DNA of 64,000 nt from Podocnemis expansa. Lineage: Eukaryota; Chordata; Testudines; Podocnemididae. A program made the translations under genes and the position numbers. Where the stretch lies: the NCBI GenBank assembly GCA_007922195.1, contig ML682002.1, positions 1 through 64,000 of the forward strand. The letters are read 5' to 3'. Every line of letters starts with the position of its first letter. Within the stretch, counting starts at the first letter, position 1. This document shows, piece by piece, positions 33,655 through 42,919 of this stretch. The notes below the pieces were generated by a model. It was not told the DNA's origin. It saw only the letters and a list, made by a program, of their open reading frames with translations, and ran no database searches.

Positions 33655-34035
33655 ACCTTCCTTTTTTCCTTCTTTCTTCATTTCTTTCTTGTCCTCCCAT
33701 CTCTTTTTTTCTTTTCTTACTGTTTCCTTTCTTCCTTGTCTTGTTGTCTTTTTCTTCTTTCCACATGTATTTTTCTCTTTTCTCTTTCTCTTCCTTCCTT
33801 CTCATTTTTTTTTTCTTTCTATTCCTTCTTTCCTCCCAACTTTCTCATTTTCTTTCTCTCTCTTCTCTCTTGTTTTCTTTCTTTCTCTTCCTTCTTCCTC
33901 TTTCTTTTTCTCTTCCTTCCTTCCCTCTGGTTTTATTTCTTTCTATTCCTTCCTTCTCTGTTTTTTCAGCTCTCTTCCTTCCATCTTTCTCATTTTCTTT
34001 CTTTCCCTCTTTTCTCTTTCTCTTCCTTCTTTCTT
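33655..34035. repeat. 380-bp homopyrimidine tract
   Basis: Almost uninterrupted C/T sequence on the plus strand, built of degenerate TTTC, CTTCC and TTCTC units. All three plus-strand frames stay open only because stop codons need purines. It is purine-rich (GA) on the PTK2 sense strand. Confidence 0.95.
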
Positions 34036-34139
34036 TTAAAAAGATTTTAAAATATTTTATTTTAATTAAAACCTTTAAAAATTAAATTAAACCCAATTCT
34101 TTGTTTTATTTACAACCACTTGAATTCTATTAATTAATA

Positions 34140-34285
34140 TGTAATTTTATTTTAATTAAATGAACTGGTGGCACTTCAAAGTTTTAAAAACTGTTATATG
34201 GAAAGGTTTCAGTGATGTGGCCCTCAGGCCAATATCCTAGCCCTCATGCAGCCCTTGTGGTGATTTGAGTTTGAGACCCGGGTTA
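34140..34285. mobile_element. hAT-type element, CAGGGGTCTCAAAC family, right end only
   Basis: 'ggaaaggtttcagtg' and the end 'gatttgagtttgagaccc' match the right half of the copy at 56886-57212, including an upstream 'ctg(g)tggca' block. The left end is not found, perhaps lost in the pyrimidine tract. Confidence 0.65.
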
Positions 34286-35565
34286 AGCGGACTGTGCTGG
34301 GGAAGCAGGCAGTGGGGGCTGAGGAGCTGTTAGAGGGACGGAGAAGGGATTGTGGTTGGGCCTGAGCAGAAAGGCAGAAGTCAGGGCTTCAGTGTGGCTC
34401 TCCTAGGCTTAAAAATCAACTTGTGTGGCTCTTGAGTTCCATAAGTTTAGCCACCCTTGCTCTAACCAATTCATAGGGAGTGTACTTCAGCCAGTAAAGA
34501 CTGAATTAAAATCCCGCAGGTTTACAAATCAGTGGAATATTTCCTTGAGGAAAAAGTATTAGAGGGCTGAAAAAAACACCAAAGTCCCTTCTACACATAC
34601 AGCAGGCTGCAGAAGCTCTCAAATGCACCCTGCCATGGAAAAAGGCAACCTGGTGAAAGATAAAGATAACCCATAATTATTAGGCAATGGAACATAACCG
34701 CAACTAGAGAAGGAAACACCACCCTCTTGACATCAGTACACGCCACAGATTTCTACCATTAACAGCAGAAATACCTCTACCAGAGGGACGTGGGGTTTCC
34801 AATGGAGTTCACAGAAAACTGGAAAATTTAAAAATTGGAAAAGTTGTTCTGCTAAGAGCCCATAAAGCAGACAGAAATAAAAAGCTGTGAAATCTTTTTT
34901 TAAAACACTGCACAACCACCTGAAAAAGTCTTAAGGCTTTGGAAATGCTCAAGAAGCTATTCTGAAGCCACAAAAAAAAAGAGATTCTATTTGGGTCATG
35001 TGGGCTCTATTAGGCCTCTCCCTCCTCCATAGCAAGGTGAGAAAAATCCACACAGCTGCTGCAGAAGCCTTAAAGGCACTGTTTCTATTTTAAGTTATTC
35101 TGCTTAGTATAACTGCAGTAACAGTAGTGGAGTGCCAGCATGTACTCCAATAATCATTTACTGTTTCTAAAACAAAATGTCAAGACATGGTAACGACATG
35201 GCACTACATCATTAGCATAGAACATACACTCCTTCCAAAAATATCACAGAGAGTTCATCTCAGTTTTTATAAAAATTCAAAATTTCATGTTTATCTTTCA
35301 TTACAAGAACAAAGTGTTTCAGCAAGCTGACCTGTGTCCTAAAAACGCTCTCCCTTGTCTGCCAGAAAGGGCATAAGCACAGGAAAAATATTTAAAACGG
35401 CCACAAACAACTCACTATATAGGCTTGCACTTGCTTTTACTACTATTAAAATTAATGCTTGGGATGCTACATAGCCCACAACTAAATACACTTTGGATAT
35501 GGAGAATAAGAAACATACACAAGAATGTTAAGCTTTCATTTAGGGCAGGGGCGGACAAAACTGGC
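34286..35565. other. PTK2 intron, unassigned
   Basis: At about 34380-34460 the sequence resembles the end of another DNA-transposon family ('gtggctctt' and 'gttccataagtttagccacc'), without a defined partner. The rest shows nothing I can name. Confidence 0.45.
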
Positions 35566-35576
35566 TCACAGCTAGG

Positions 35577-36026
35577 CAAAAAAAACAAGGAGTTGTGTGG
35601 CACTTTAAGACTCTCAGATTTATTTTTCGCATGAGCTTTCGTGGGAGAAAAATCCCACTTCGTCAGATGCTTCAAAGATGGGTGAACTTACAGAATGGAA
35701 TGAAAATAAATACAAGAGGGTGTAAAACATAGGATCAGGTCATACAGTAACAGCAAATCAGAGCAGTTGTTGCTGTTGTTATATGACCTGATCCTAACAG
35801 CAACAACTGCTCTGATTTGCTGTTACTGTATGACCTGATCCTATGTTTTACACCCTCTTGTATTTATTTTCATTCCATTCTGTAAGTTCACCCATCTTTG
35901 AAGCATCTGACGAAGTGGGATTTTTCTCCCACGAAAGCTCATGCGAAAAATAAATCTGAGAGTCTTAAAGTGCCACACAACTCCTTGGTTTTTTTGCTGG
36001 ACTAACATAGCTATCCCTTTGGAAAT
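35577..36026. mobile_element. 450-bp insertion forming a 192-bp-arm palindrome
   Basis: Arms 35586-35777 and 35796-35987 are exact reverse complements at every position I compared, with an 18-nt loop. The right arm continues into an unpaired 'gctggactaacatagctatc' head ending 'tttggaaa'. Direct repeats tcacagctagg (35566-35576 and 36027-36037) are an 11-bp target duplication, and an A-run abuts the left one. Each arm contains a hammerhead-like core (plus strand 35907-35936). Related copies lie at 4795, 38384, 51782, 58435 and 60343. The long, variable-length duplication and A-run suggest target-primed reverse transcription. I infer a Penelope-like origin from the inverted pairing and ribozyme-like motif. 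Confidence 0.75.
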
Positions 36027-36037
36027 TCACAGCTAGG

Positions 36038-37608
36038 TGCCAGCAGTTTTACTTTTGGTTGCCAGAAGGCACTCCTCCATTACATTTCTGAAGTGGAGCT
36101 AGGCGACAGGCTGCTAAAACTGGTCACCACAGCTACAAGAAATATATTATTTGTCAAGGCCTGACTGAGGGGGAAAAAAGTTTTTAGCCCCTTGCCACTC
36201 AAAGATAGCCTTGAATAATTAAAGCACTGGAAACAGCTCATGTTGGGGGGAAAAAAAAAACAAACAAGCAGTAAGGATTTACGTCTGTTGTAAGAGGCAT
36301 AGAAGTAGACCCCCTTAGTATCTGCCTTCCCTCCTCTTAAATCCCCACCACACAAACATATTTTATATAAAATGAACTAGTCAAGTTTAGTGTTTAAACA
36401 AATAGTTTCACTACACAAACACACCACTGAGGGTTGACCCTTAGGGTGACTGAACAGAAGCACGCTATAGGTGGTCCAAAAAATATTCTACGTGCTAAAA
36501 TGCTAAGGTTGACTCTCAATGCTGTACCTATACCTCATCTGCTTCCTTGGATCTCTCTCACCACTAGGTGTTAATTCATTAAATTGACAAAATTCAGAAA
36601 TTTTCTGGATAATTACCCCTGGAACTCTATGAATTTCACAAACATAACAGCTACTGCCACAAAATTTACCCTCAATTCAGAATGCTATTAATTCTTTCCA
36701 TACGCAGTGGTGGTAGGAGAAACAATGCAAAGAGGGAGAGCATTAAAGACTCTTTACATTTTGCCTTTTTTTTTTTTTCATAGAGTTTTCTCTTGCAGAA
36801 AGGTCAGTAGCAGTTACAAATAGAACCCAAGTCTCCTGAAACTTGTGCTCTGACCTTCTCCACTACCTGTATGCAGCAGGTCCTGATTATATGTCATTTG
36901 AAGAGAGAGGATCTGGGCTCTTTTTTTTTTTTTTAAAGGCAGATCGAGGGGAAGAAAAATCTGATGGGGGGAGGGGACAAGGATACTAAACTTTTTTTTT
37001 TTTTTTAAATTCTCTGCCTTTTCAGATGTTCTTCTGATCCTTTGTTTAATTAAAGAACCCCGAGACTTTAAAGAGAAAATCTCTTCCAGAATATTTTGAA
37101 ATAATGGTCTCTTAATAACAGATTGCTACTTTGCGCCGTCTGTGTAGGCCTGCTCACTCTATTCTACCATCCACTCAAAAATAAATTATTTAGGTGTCTA
37201 CCTCTCCCAGTCTTTTGTGTTATTCTCTTAAAAATTACAGTCCATTCCTACAATGCATTTCTGGAAATTCACTGTGGTAAAACAATCTGAGCAGGTGTGA
37301 TCTAGCTCAGTCCCTGTTCTCCCATATTGAAGTCTTTATGTCACAGAAAATGAGAACTAAATTAATGCCGATACCCCTGTCAAGTTAAGGTACAATTTGC
37401 ATGTCTGCCTTTTCTCTATGAAAACTGTTAGAAATTACAGCATTGCCTGAAATGATTCACAGTATGTGTCAGAAAAAGATTTTAAAATAAACTAGAGAAC
37501 ATCTGTGTTCCTTAGCCTTTAGAATTGTTTACATCATACTTTCTAGTGTGACCTTAACATTAACATACACTAGCCTTTAGAGTATAAGAATTCTGGGAAT
37601 AGACTCAC
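36038..37608 (-). other. PTK2 intron next to the first coding exon
   Basis: Poly(T/A) runs lie at 36245-36262, 36766-36778, 36922-36935 and 36992-37007. No other feature is recognised. The last bases before 37609 form the splice donor. Confidence 0.6.
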
Positions 37609-37803
37609 CCGGACATCAGTAGCATCTCCATGCCGGATAATACTGGCCCACGTTGTTGGCTCACTGCTACTTTCAAAGTAATGGAAGACCTTTAAAACAC
37701 GTTCTATAGCCCCTGGGGAACGCTCCATCCCTGTACTGAGGTGTGTCTTTGTACTTGAACTTGGTGTATGATTCAAGTTTGGGTCAAGGTAAGCTGCCGC
37801 CAT
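37609..37803 (-). CDS. PTK2: PTK2 (focal adhesion kinase) first coding exon
   Basis: Sixty-five codons from ATG (37803-37801) to the donor site. The protein begins M-A-A-A-Y-L-D-P-N-L-N-H-T-P and continues with G-M-E-R-S-P-G-A, V-F-H-Y-F-E-S and T-W-A-S-I-I-R-H-G-D-A-T-D-V-R, the N-terminus of focal adhesion kinase up to the start of the FERM F1 lobe. The splice donor GTGAGT follows directly (37608-37603), phase 0, and joins in frame to the exon at 17717. The start is firm because it is the known conserved PTK2 start. Upstream, the same exon carries 32 nt of 5' UTR. There is no disruption, so this is the live gene and not a retrocopy. Confidence 0.97.
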
Positions 37804-37835
37804 TGTTTTGCTAGATGCTAGGTATCTGTCATATT
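37804..37835 (-). promoter_or_regulatory. PTK2: PTK2 5' UTR part of first coding exon, with a 4-codon upstream ORF
   Basis: The exon begins at 37835 after a ttttccag acceptor. A short upstream ORF (ATG at 37832, TAG ending at 37818, peptide M-T-D-T) ends 14 nt before the PTK2 start codon, in another frame. The start context of the main ATG has A at -3 and G at +4, which is strong. Confidence 0.8.
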
Positions 37836-38371
37836 CTGGAAAAGGATAAAAACAGAAAATTAAATTATTTTGGTTGAACCTCAGCCCTCATGCTGATTCA
37901 TATATGTATAAAAATCTTTATGACAAATCCTAAAGAAAAAAGATTTTTTTCAGACCTTTAGCCTGGACCCATCTAGATTTAGTTATTTTGTTTACTGCTA
38001 TTTACCAAGCCCCTACCCAATGCTGCAACTATTATACATATTTTATAAAACACATGTACAGAAATCCCAGTTGATTATTATTCAGGAGAACTCTGACTCA
38101 TTCCTAAACAAACTTCTCTCTTCAATATCCAAAAAATCATCTTCTGCCACTAACAAAATCATTTCACTTTAACTTCCTCCTATTTTTACCAACTCATTCC
38201 TATTTAAATTATAAAATAATCTATGATCTCTTTAAATTATAAAAAATTAGCTCATGCTCTACTTTTACTATGATTGTAACCCTGTGATAGGGCTGTAATT
38301 CCTGTCAAATCTTGAAAGCACTGCACAAGCATTGCACCATACCATGAAGGTCAACATTTCAGACTGTAGGC
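37836..38371 (-). other. PTK2 intron upstream of the first coding exon
   Basis: AT-rich intron sequence with nothing recognisable apart from the acceptor at its downstream end. Confidence 0.6.
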
Positions 38372-38383
38372 AGAAACAGGTAT

Positions 38384-38651
38384 AAAAACAACAAGCAGTT
38401 GTGTGGCACTTTAAGACTAACAGATTTATTTTTTGCATGAGCTTTCGTGGGAGAAGATCCCACTTCCTCAGATGCTTCGAAGATGGGTGAACTTACAGAA
38501 AAAAAGTTCACCCATCTTCGAAGCATCTGAGGAAGTGGGATCTTCTCCCACGAAAGCTCATGCAAAAAATAAATCTGTTAGTCTTAAAGTGCCACACAAC
38601 TGCTTGTTGTTTTTTTTACTGGACTAGACTAACACGGCTATCTCTTTGGAA
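38384..38651. mobile_element. 268-bp insertion forming a 111-bp-arm palindrome
   Basis: Arms 38384-38494 and 38504-38614 are exact complements at all positions checked, separated by 9 nt. The head 'ggactagactaacacggcta' to 'tctttgg' follows the right arm only. A 12-bp target duplication, agaaacaggtat, flanks it (38372-38383 and 38652-38663). It carries the hammerhead-like core at 38527-38555 on the plus strand and its mirror in the left arm. Because of the symmetry, both strands show nearly the same short open frame, which is not a gene. Confidence 0.78.
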
Positions 38652-38689
38652 AGAAACAGGTATGTTCCACAGCTGAAGACACTGTTCTA

Positions 38690-38970
38690 GCCCTAGTCTA
38701 CACTTGGGGCTTTTTTGGCGGCAGTTGACTGCCAGTGACGCAAGGAACATAAAATTCCTTGTGTAACCCGTGGCAACTTTTTAAGTTGCTGGTACACATC
38801 AGGGGAAAGCCGACCACAAATAGCTTGAGGCTGGCTCTCCCTCACACCCCCTTATCCCCAGCTCTTCCAGGGTTGGTGATGTGAGTTCATATTCCCTGAG
38901 ATCCGCTCCCAGAAGGGTGAACTGAGAGTGTCAAATTTGCTGCCATCAGTATAGACATACCCCTAGAAAT
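38690..38970. mobile_element. Short DNA transposon with 'gtctacact' ends
   Basis: The left end 'ccctagtctacact' and right end 'agtatagacataccccta' form imperfect inverted ends of an abundant reptile non-autonomous family (Harbinger- or hAT-like). The interior is non-coding. Target duplication is not clear. Confidence 0.5.
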
Positions 38971-40288
38971 GTCCCATCAAGTGCCCCATTGCGAACCCCT
39001 CCTTTTTAAACTCAGGCACTAGTGGATCAAGGCTATATACTAATACAGAATATTACACTATTGCATGAGAAAAAAGATTGTCAGAACCCAAACCACTGAG
39101 AGCTGTATTGATAAAGCCTTTCAAATGTGCACATATCTGCTTTATATCCATGGATATCAATGAAATGTATTTGCAGATCAATGTGGATCCCAGTTTTATA
39201 TCTAGAGCCCCACAAATCTGCGAATATCCATAGACCATGTTCGTGAGTCACAAATCAGATACAAGCATATATTTTGTACCTGTGCAGGACTCTATATATA
39301 GATCAGAACTATTGCCATGTTCTTCATCCGGAAAGCCACTAATGCCTATAGAGAAAAGATCCACTACATGAAATACTGGCATGGAAGTGCATTCTGTGAT
39401 AGCTGAAGTTCCCAAGAGGTCTTTATGCGCAAACCCACATATAGCACATTTGAGTAATTCTGCTGGTGGTGAAAGGCCTGCATCACCATGGCAATGTTTG
39501 CTTCCAAAAGCAAAGGCTGCTGTTGCTAATGAGTCAATAATGAACAGATGAGGATCAAACACGATCAGCAGATTGAAAACTTTGAAATCAGCTTGAGTAA
39601 CAAACGGCAGACATATGCCCTCAAACATGGAAGCTAATACATTCCAACCATTTCTTCCTACCTAGCCAATCCTAGACTAATGTAGTTCGTTGAAGTATAT
39701 TTTATGCAGGCTGCAAGACCATCTCAGGATATAGCCCTCCCAAATCAAATAATATTCTTTACCTCATCATTAAATGTTGATGAGTTTTCAGCTCTAGAGA
39801 GTGGGAAATAATGGTGTGCACCACAGCCACTGCTGTTTCATTTAAGGACAGAGCTATGGAAATTCATCAGAGTTTTGAAAGCACTTCATAAGACCCTTAG
39901 GAATGATGAGTGAAATGTGGGCAAATATATGCAAAATATTTTACTTGCTTGTCTTCTGGTTACTGAACATATTTGTCTCGAGAATGTTCACTAGTAAAAG
40001 AAGAGATGAAAATATGATGAAAAATAAAAAGACATATCCCAGAAGACACTGCTCAGTTGTGGTATCTGAGGAAAACCAGTCTAAAGTCTACTGGCTAGAA
40101 GGAGGGAGAGTAAAGACAGGTGGGTTTATTCTTAGCTAACAGAATTTGGTCTAACAAAGTAAGGCCAAATTCTGACATCTTTAACCACATTGAGCAGGAA
40201 AAGTGTTACTCAAGCCAAGGGAAGCTGAATCTGACCCTTAACATCTGTCATATTTGATCCACCTGTCTCACAGTGATAATTGTCAGAC
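38971..40288. other. Intronic/upstream sequence, unassigned
   Basis: A minus-strand open stretch of 126 codons at 39248-39628 has no recognisable domain and no supporting signal. No repeat family was identified. Confidence 0.45.
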
Positions 40289-40289
40289 A

Positions 40290-40523
40290 AATGGAGGTTA
40301 CTCACCTCCATGCAGTAGCCAAAGTTCTTCAAGATGCGTGTTCCTGATATGCTCCATGTAAGGTCTTCTTGCGGTACCACACCCCAAAATGGAGATTTTT
40401 TACCTAGCAATGGCTCTGTTCTCGGGGAGAGAGAGAGGCAATGATGATTGGCTGTGGGGCTTCCCGCCCTGCTGACGTCATCACTCTGATCTCCCCGCAC
40501 TCCTCAGTTCCCTCGTACTGCGG
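40290..40523. repeat. Left inverted terminal repeat of DIRS copy C
   Basis: The complement of 46657-46857. Shared blocks include 'tgctccatgtaaggtctt', 'gctgtggggcttcccgccct' and 'actcctcagttccct'. A splice-donor-like GAGGTGAGT reads on the minus strand at 40308-40300. Confidence 0.9.
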
Positions 40524-40582
40524 AGGCCTGATGTAATATAGACGGAAGGAACCTTCAAAGTAGAGGGAAGGAGGGTGGGTAG

Positions 40583-40689
40583 TGGAGCATGTCAGGAACA
40601 CACATCTTGAAGAACTTCGGCTACTGCATGAAGGTGAGTAACCTCCATTTCTTCATCGAGCAGTGTTCCTGACTGCTCCATGTAAGGTG
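40583..40689. repeat. Internal complementary region of DIRS copy C
   Basis: 40583-40646 is the complement of the outermost left terminus, and 40647-40689 is the complement of the outermost right terminus, directly joined. This is the clearest internal complementary region in the window. Confidence 0.9.
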
Positions 40690-40733
40690 AATATGTAGCA
40701 GTTTCTGTGCTTGGAGGTGGGCACTTCGAGTTA

Positions 40734-42470
40734 TCAGTCACGGACTGAGTTCAGGACTTCTTGTCCCAGTGCAGCGTCCATAGCCGATATGCAATCTAAG
40801 GCATAATGCTTAGCGAAAGTCTCTGTCGATGCCCATGTAGCAGCTTGGCACATCTCATGTAGAGGTACTTGAGTAAGAAAGGCGACTGAAGACGAAACGG
40901 ATCTGGTGGAGTGAGAATGAATGTTCTGTGGAGGAACCAACTGTGAGACTGTATATGCGGTCTGGATACATGTCGAAATCCAGCAGGATACTCGCTGCTT
41001 GGAAATAGCCTGATCCTTAGATTGCTCTGCAATTGACACAAAGAGTCTAGAGGTTTTTCTAAACGTTTTAGTCCACTCAAGGTAGAATGCCAAAGCTCGT
41101 CTTACATCCAGAGTATGTAGGACCATGTCATGTGGCGCAGTGTGAGGTTTTGGGCAAAAAACTGGAAGGCGAATAGCTTGATTGAGGTGAAAGGTGGACG
41201 ATACTTTGGGAACAAATTTAGGATGTAATCTTAAGGAGACCTTGTCTTTGTAAAAGATGGTGTATGGTGGATAAGCCACGAGAGCAGCAATTTCACCTAT
41301 GAGTCGGGTGGAGGTTATCGCTGCCAGAAAGGCTACTTTCATTGATAAGTGTAAAGGGGATGTAGTAGCCAGTGGGTTCGAAAAGGGGTCTTGTCAAAGC
41401 TTTTAATACTCTCGTGAGGTCCCACAGGGTAGTCGGGGGATGCACGTGTGGAAACAGGTTTTGTAAACCCTGTGTCAAGGCTTTTTCCCCACTCTGGCAC
41501 TCTGAGTGCAGAAGGTGGGGGCCCGCAACAGGCCAGAAAAGCCACTGGCCTTAAAGCCTGCTCTTAAAAGTCTCCAAGGCCTCCAATTCCTGGCCTTGGA
41601 GTGGTATCGCTGCCACCACCCAAATGCAAAAAAACCTCTTGAGACCCAGGAAGGCGCACTTGGGAATTCCTCCCTGTGAGGTACTGGCAATCCTCTTTAT
41701 TCCTCCTTCAGGAAAGTGACTGAACTCCAGCTGCAATATGAGCTGGAACTGGAACAGGGTTCCCTCTAGTAGCTGCCTGTGCAGTCTAAGGCACGGGCAC
41801 ACAAACCTCTTGCCTCTCAGGACACAGAACCAGAACTTACTTAAAAGGTAAACTCTTTAATCAAAAAGAACAGATGATAAACACAGAGAGTTGCTTCTCT
41901 GGGAATTAACTTAGGTAGTTACAGGGTAGTGGGGTGGGGGGTTGGGTTACATGTGGTTAGCACAGAGAAATCCAAAAAACAAGCCAAAAACAAAGAAAAT
42001 ACCCTGACCGCGTCTAAATAAACATTCCCTGTTCTACCCACGCCTGGTCAGTACCAAACTTAACTTATCTCTGGTAAGGATGTTGCTGGATTCTTCCTCA
42101 GGCCCCTCTGGCCTCCTCCTGATCCTTCCAGGAGCTCTGCTACATCCAAACAGGCCCAGGCCAGGCTGCTGTTACCATTCAAAAAGCTGTGCTTCATTCC
42201 TATTGGCTGTCCTGGGACTCACTGACCAGAGCGTTAACCCCTTCCTCCCCAAGGGTTATTACACCCTGCATGAACCTTTATACCATCCGATGAGCAAACA
42301 ACGAAGAATTGTCAAGTGGATCATGAAAGGCAGAGATAGCCGCAAGATCAACCCTAATGGAGCTTATTGATATTCGAGGACTCGAGGGATCAGAGCTGTA
42401 GAGGGATCAACTGACTGCTGGGCGCACCAGGAGGAGAACCGGCGCCATTTGTACAGGTAAGTATTCCTGG
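40734..42470 (-). pseudogene. Tyrosine recombinase of DIRS copy C, interrupted by an LTR
   Basis: The core-binding domain starts near 42440 with Y-K-W-R-R-F-S-S-W-C and V-L-E-Y. The LTR (41473-42263) then splits the gene. The catalytic domain at 41342-40734 is open for 202 codons with L-H-T-L-D-V-R-R-A-L-A-F-Y (first arginine box), H-S-T-R-S-V-S-S-S-V-A-F (H-x-x-R box) and F-A-K-H-Y-A-L (tyrosine nucleophile). All catalytic positions that can be recognised are kept. Besides the LTR there are a stop and frame changes in the N-terminal half. Confidence 0.88.
41473..42263. mobile_element. Solo LTR inserted in the recombinase gene of DIRS copy C
   Basis: It begins TGTCAAGG and ends TTATTACA, and is flanked by a perfect 5-bp duplication, ccctg (41468-41472 and 42264-42268). 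It is 791 bp with no internal genes. It is the same family as the LTR at 20826, in the opposite orientation relative to the window. AATAAA-like signals occur on both strands, so I leave transcription direction open. A 5-bp duplication fits an LTR retrotransposon or endogenous retrovirus. Confidence 0.88.
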
Positions 42471-42484
42471 TCGAAGGTTTTCTA

Positions 42485-42919
42485 CTATTTAGTAGAATGT
42501 GTTGAGCGGCGTGTGAGCATTGTAGCTCTGTTCAGGTGGGCATGTAGTTGTGTCCCGTTGTTTTGCGACAATAGGTTCGGTAGAAGAGGTAGCGTGATTG
42601 GTGGTGCTTTGGACATAGCCTTGAGCAGTGTATACCACATCTGACGGGGCCATACCGGTGCTATGAGCAGCACCGTTGCTCTGTCCTCCTGGATTTTCCG
42701 GAGGGTTTTGAGGATCATTGGAATTGGAGGAAACATGTACAGTAGACCCCGTCCCCAATTTAAGAGAAAAGCATTGCTGCTGGATCTGTGGCCGATTCCT
42801 GCACTGGAGCAATAATGCTTGCATTTTTTTGTTGTTTTTGGAGGTGAAGAGATCCCTGACGGGAAACCCCCAGCAGAGGAAGATGTCGTGTAGGACGTCA
42901 TCGCGGATTTCCCACTCAT
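42485..42919 (-). pseudogene. DIRS copy C pol segment between RNase H and recombinase (methyltransferase-like region)
   Basis: Broken frames give F-P-P-I-P-M-I-L-K-T-L-R-K-I-Q-E-D-R-A-T-V, then L-L-I-A-P-V-W-P-R-Q-M-W-Y, and an L-P-L-L-P-N-L-L-S-Q-N end, the same block order as in copies A and B. This is the position of the Dam-like methyltransferase described for DIRS elements. I see no decisive catalytic motif. Confidence 0.6.

Noticed and set aside
33689..34085. Three overlapping plus-strand ORFs of 104-116 codons rich in Phe, Ser and Leu
   Set aside because: They arise because a homopyrimidine tract contains no stop codons. There is no domain or start signal.
17551..37835. PTK2 exons as a processed retrocopy
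   Set aside because: The exons are separated by a long intron and keep consensus donor and acceptor sites. A retrocopy would be intronless.
38359..38627. Nearly identical short ORFs on both strands
   Set aside because: They are mirror readings of the same perfect palindrome, not genes.
39248..39628. 126-codon minus ORF
   Set aside because: No recognisable motif, splice context or repeat family. Length alone is not enough in 64 kb.
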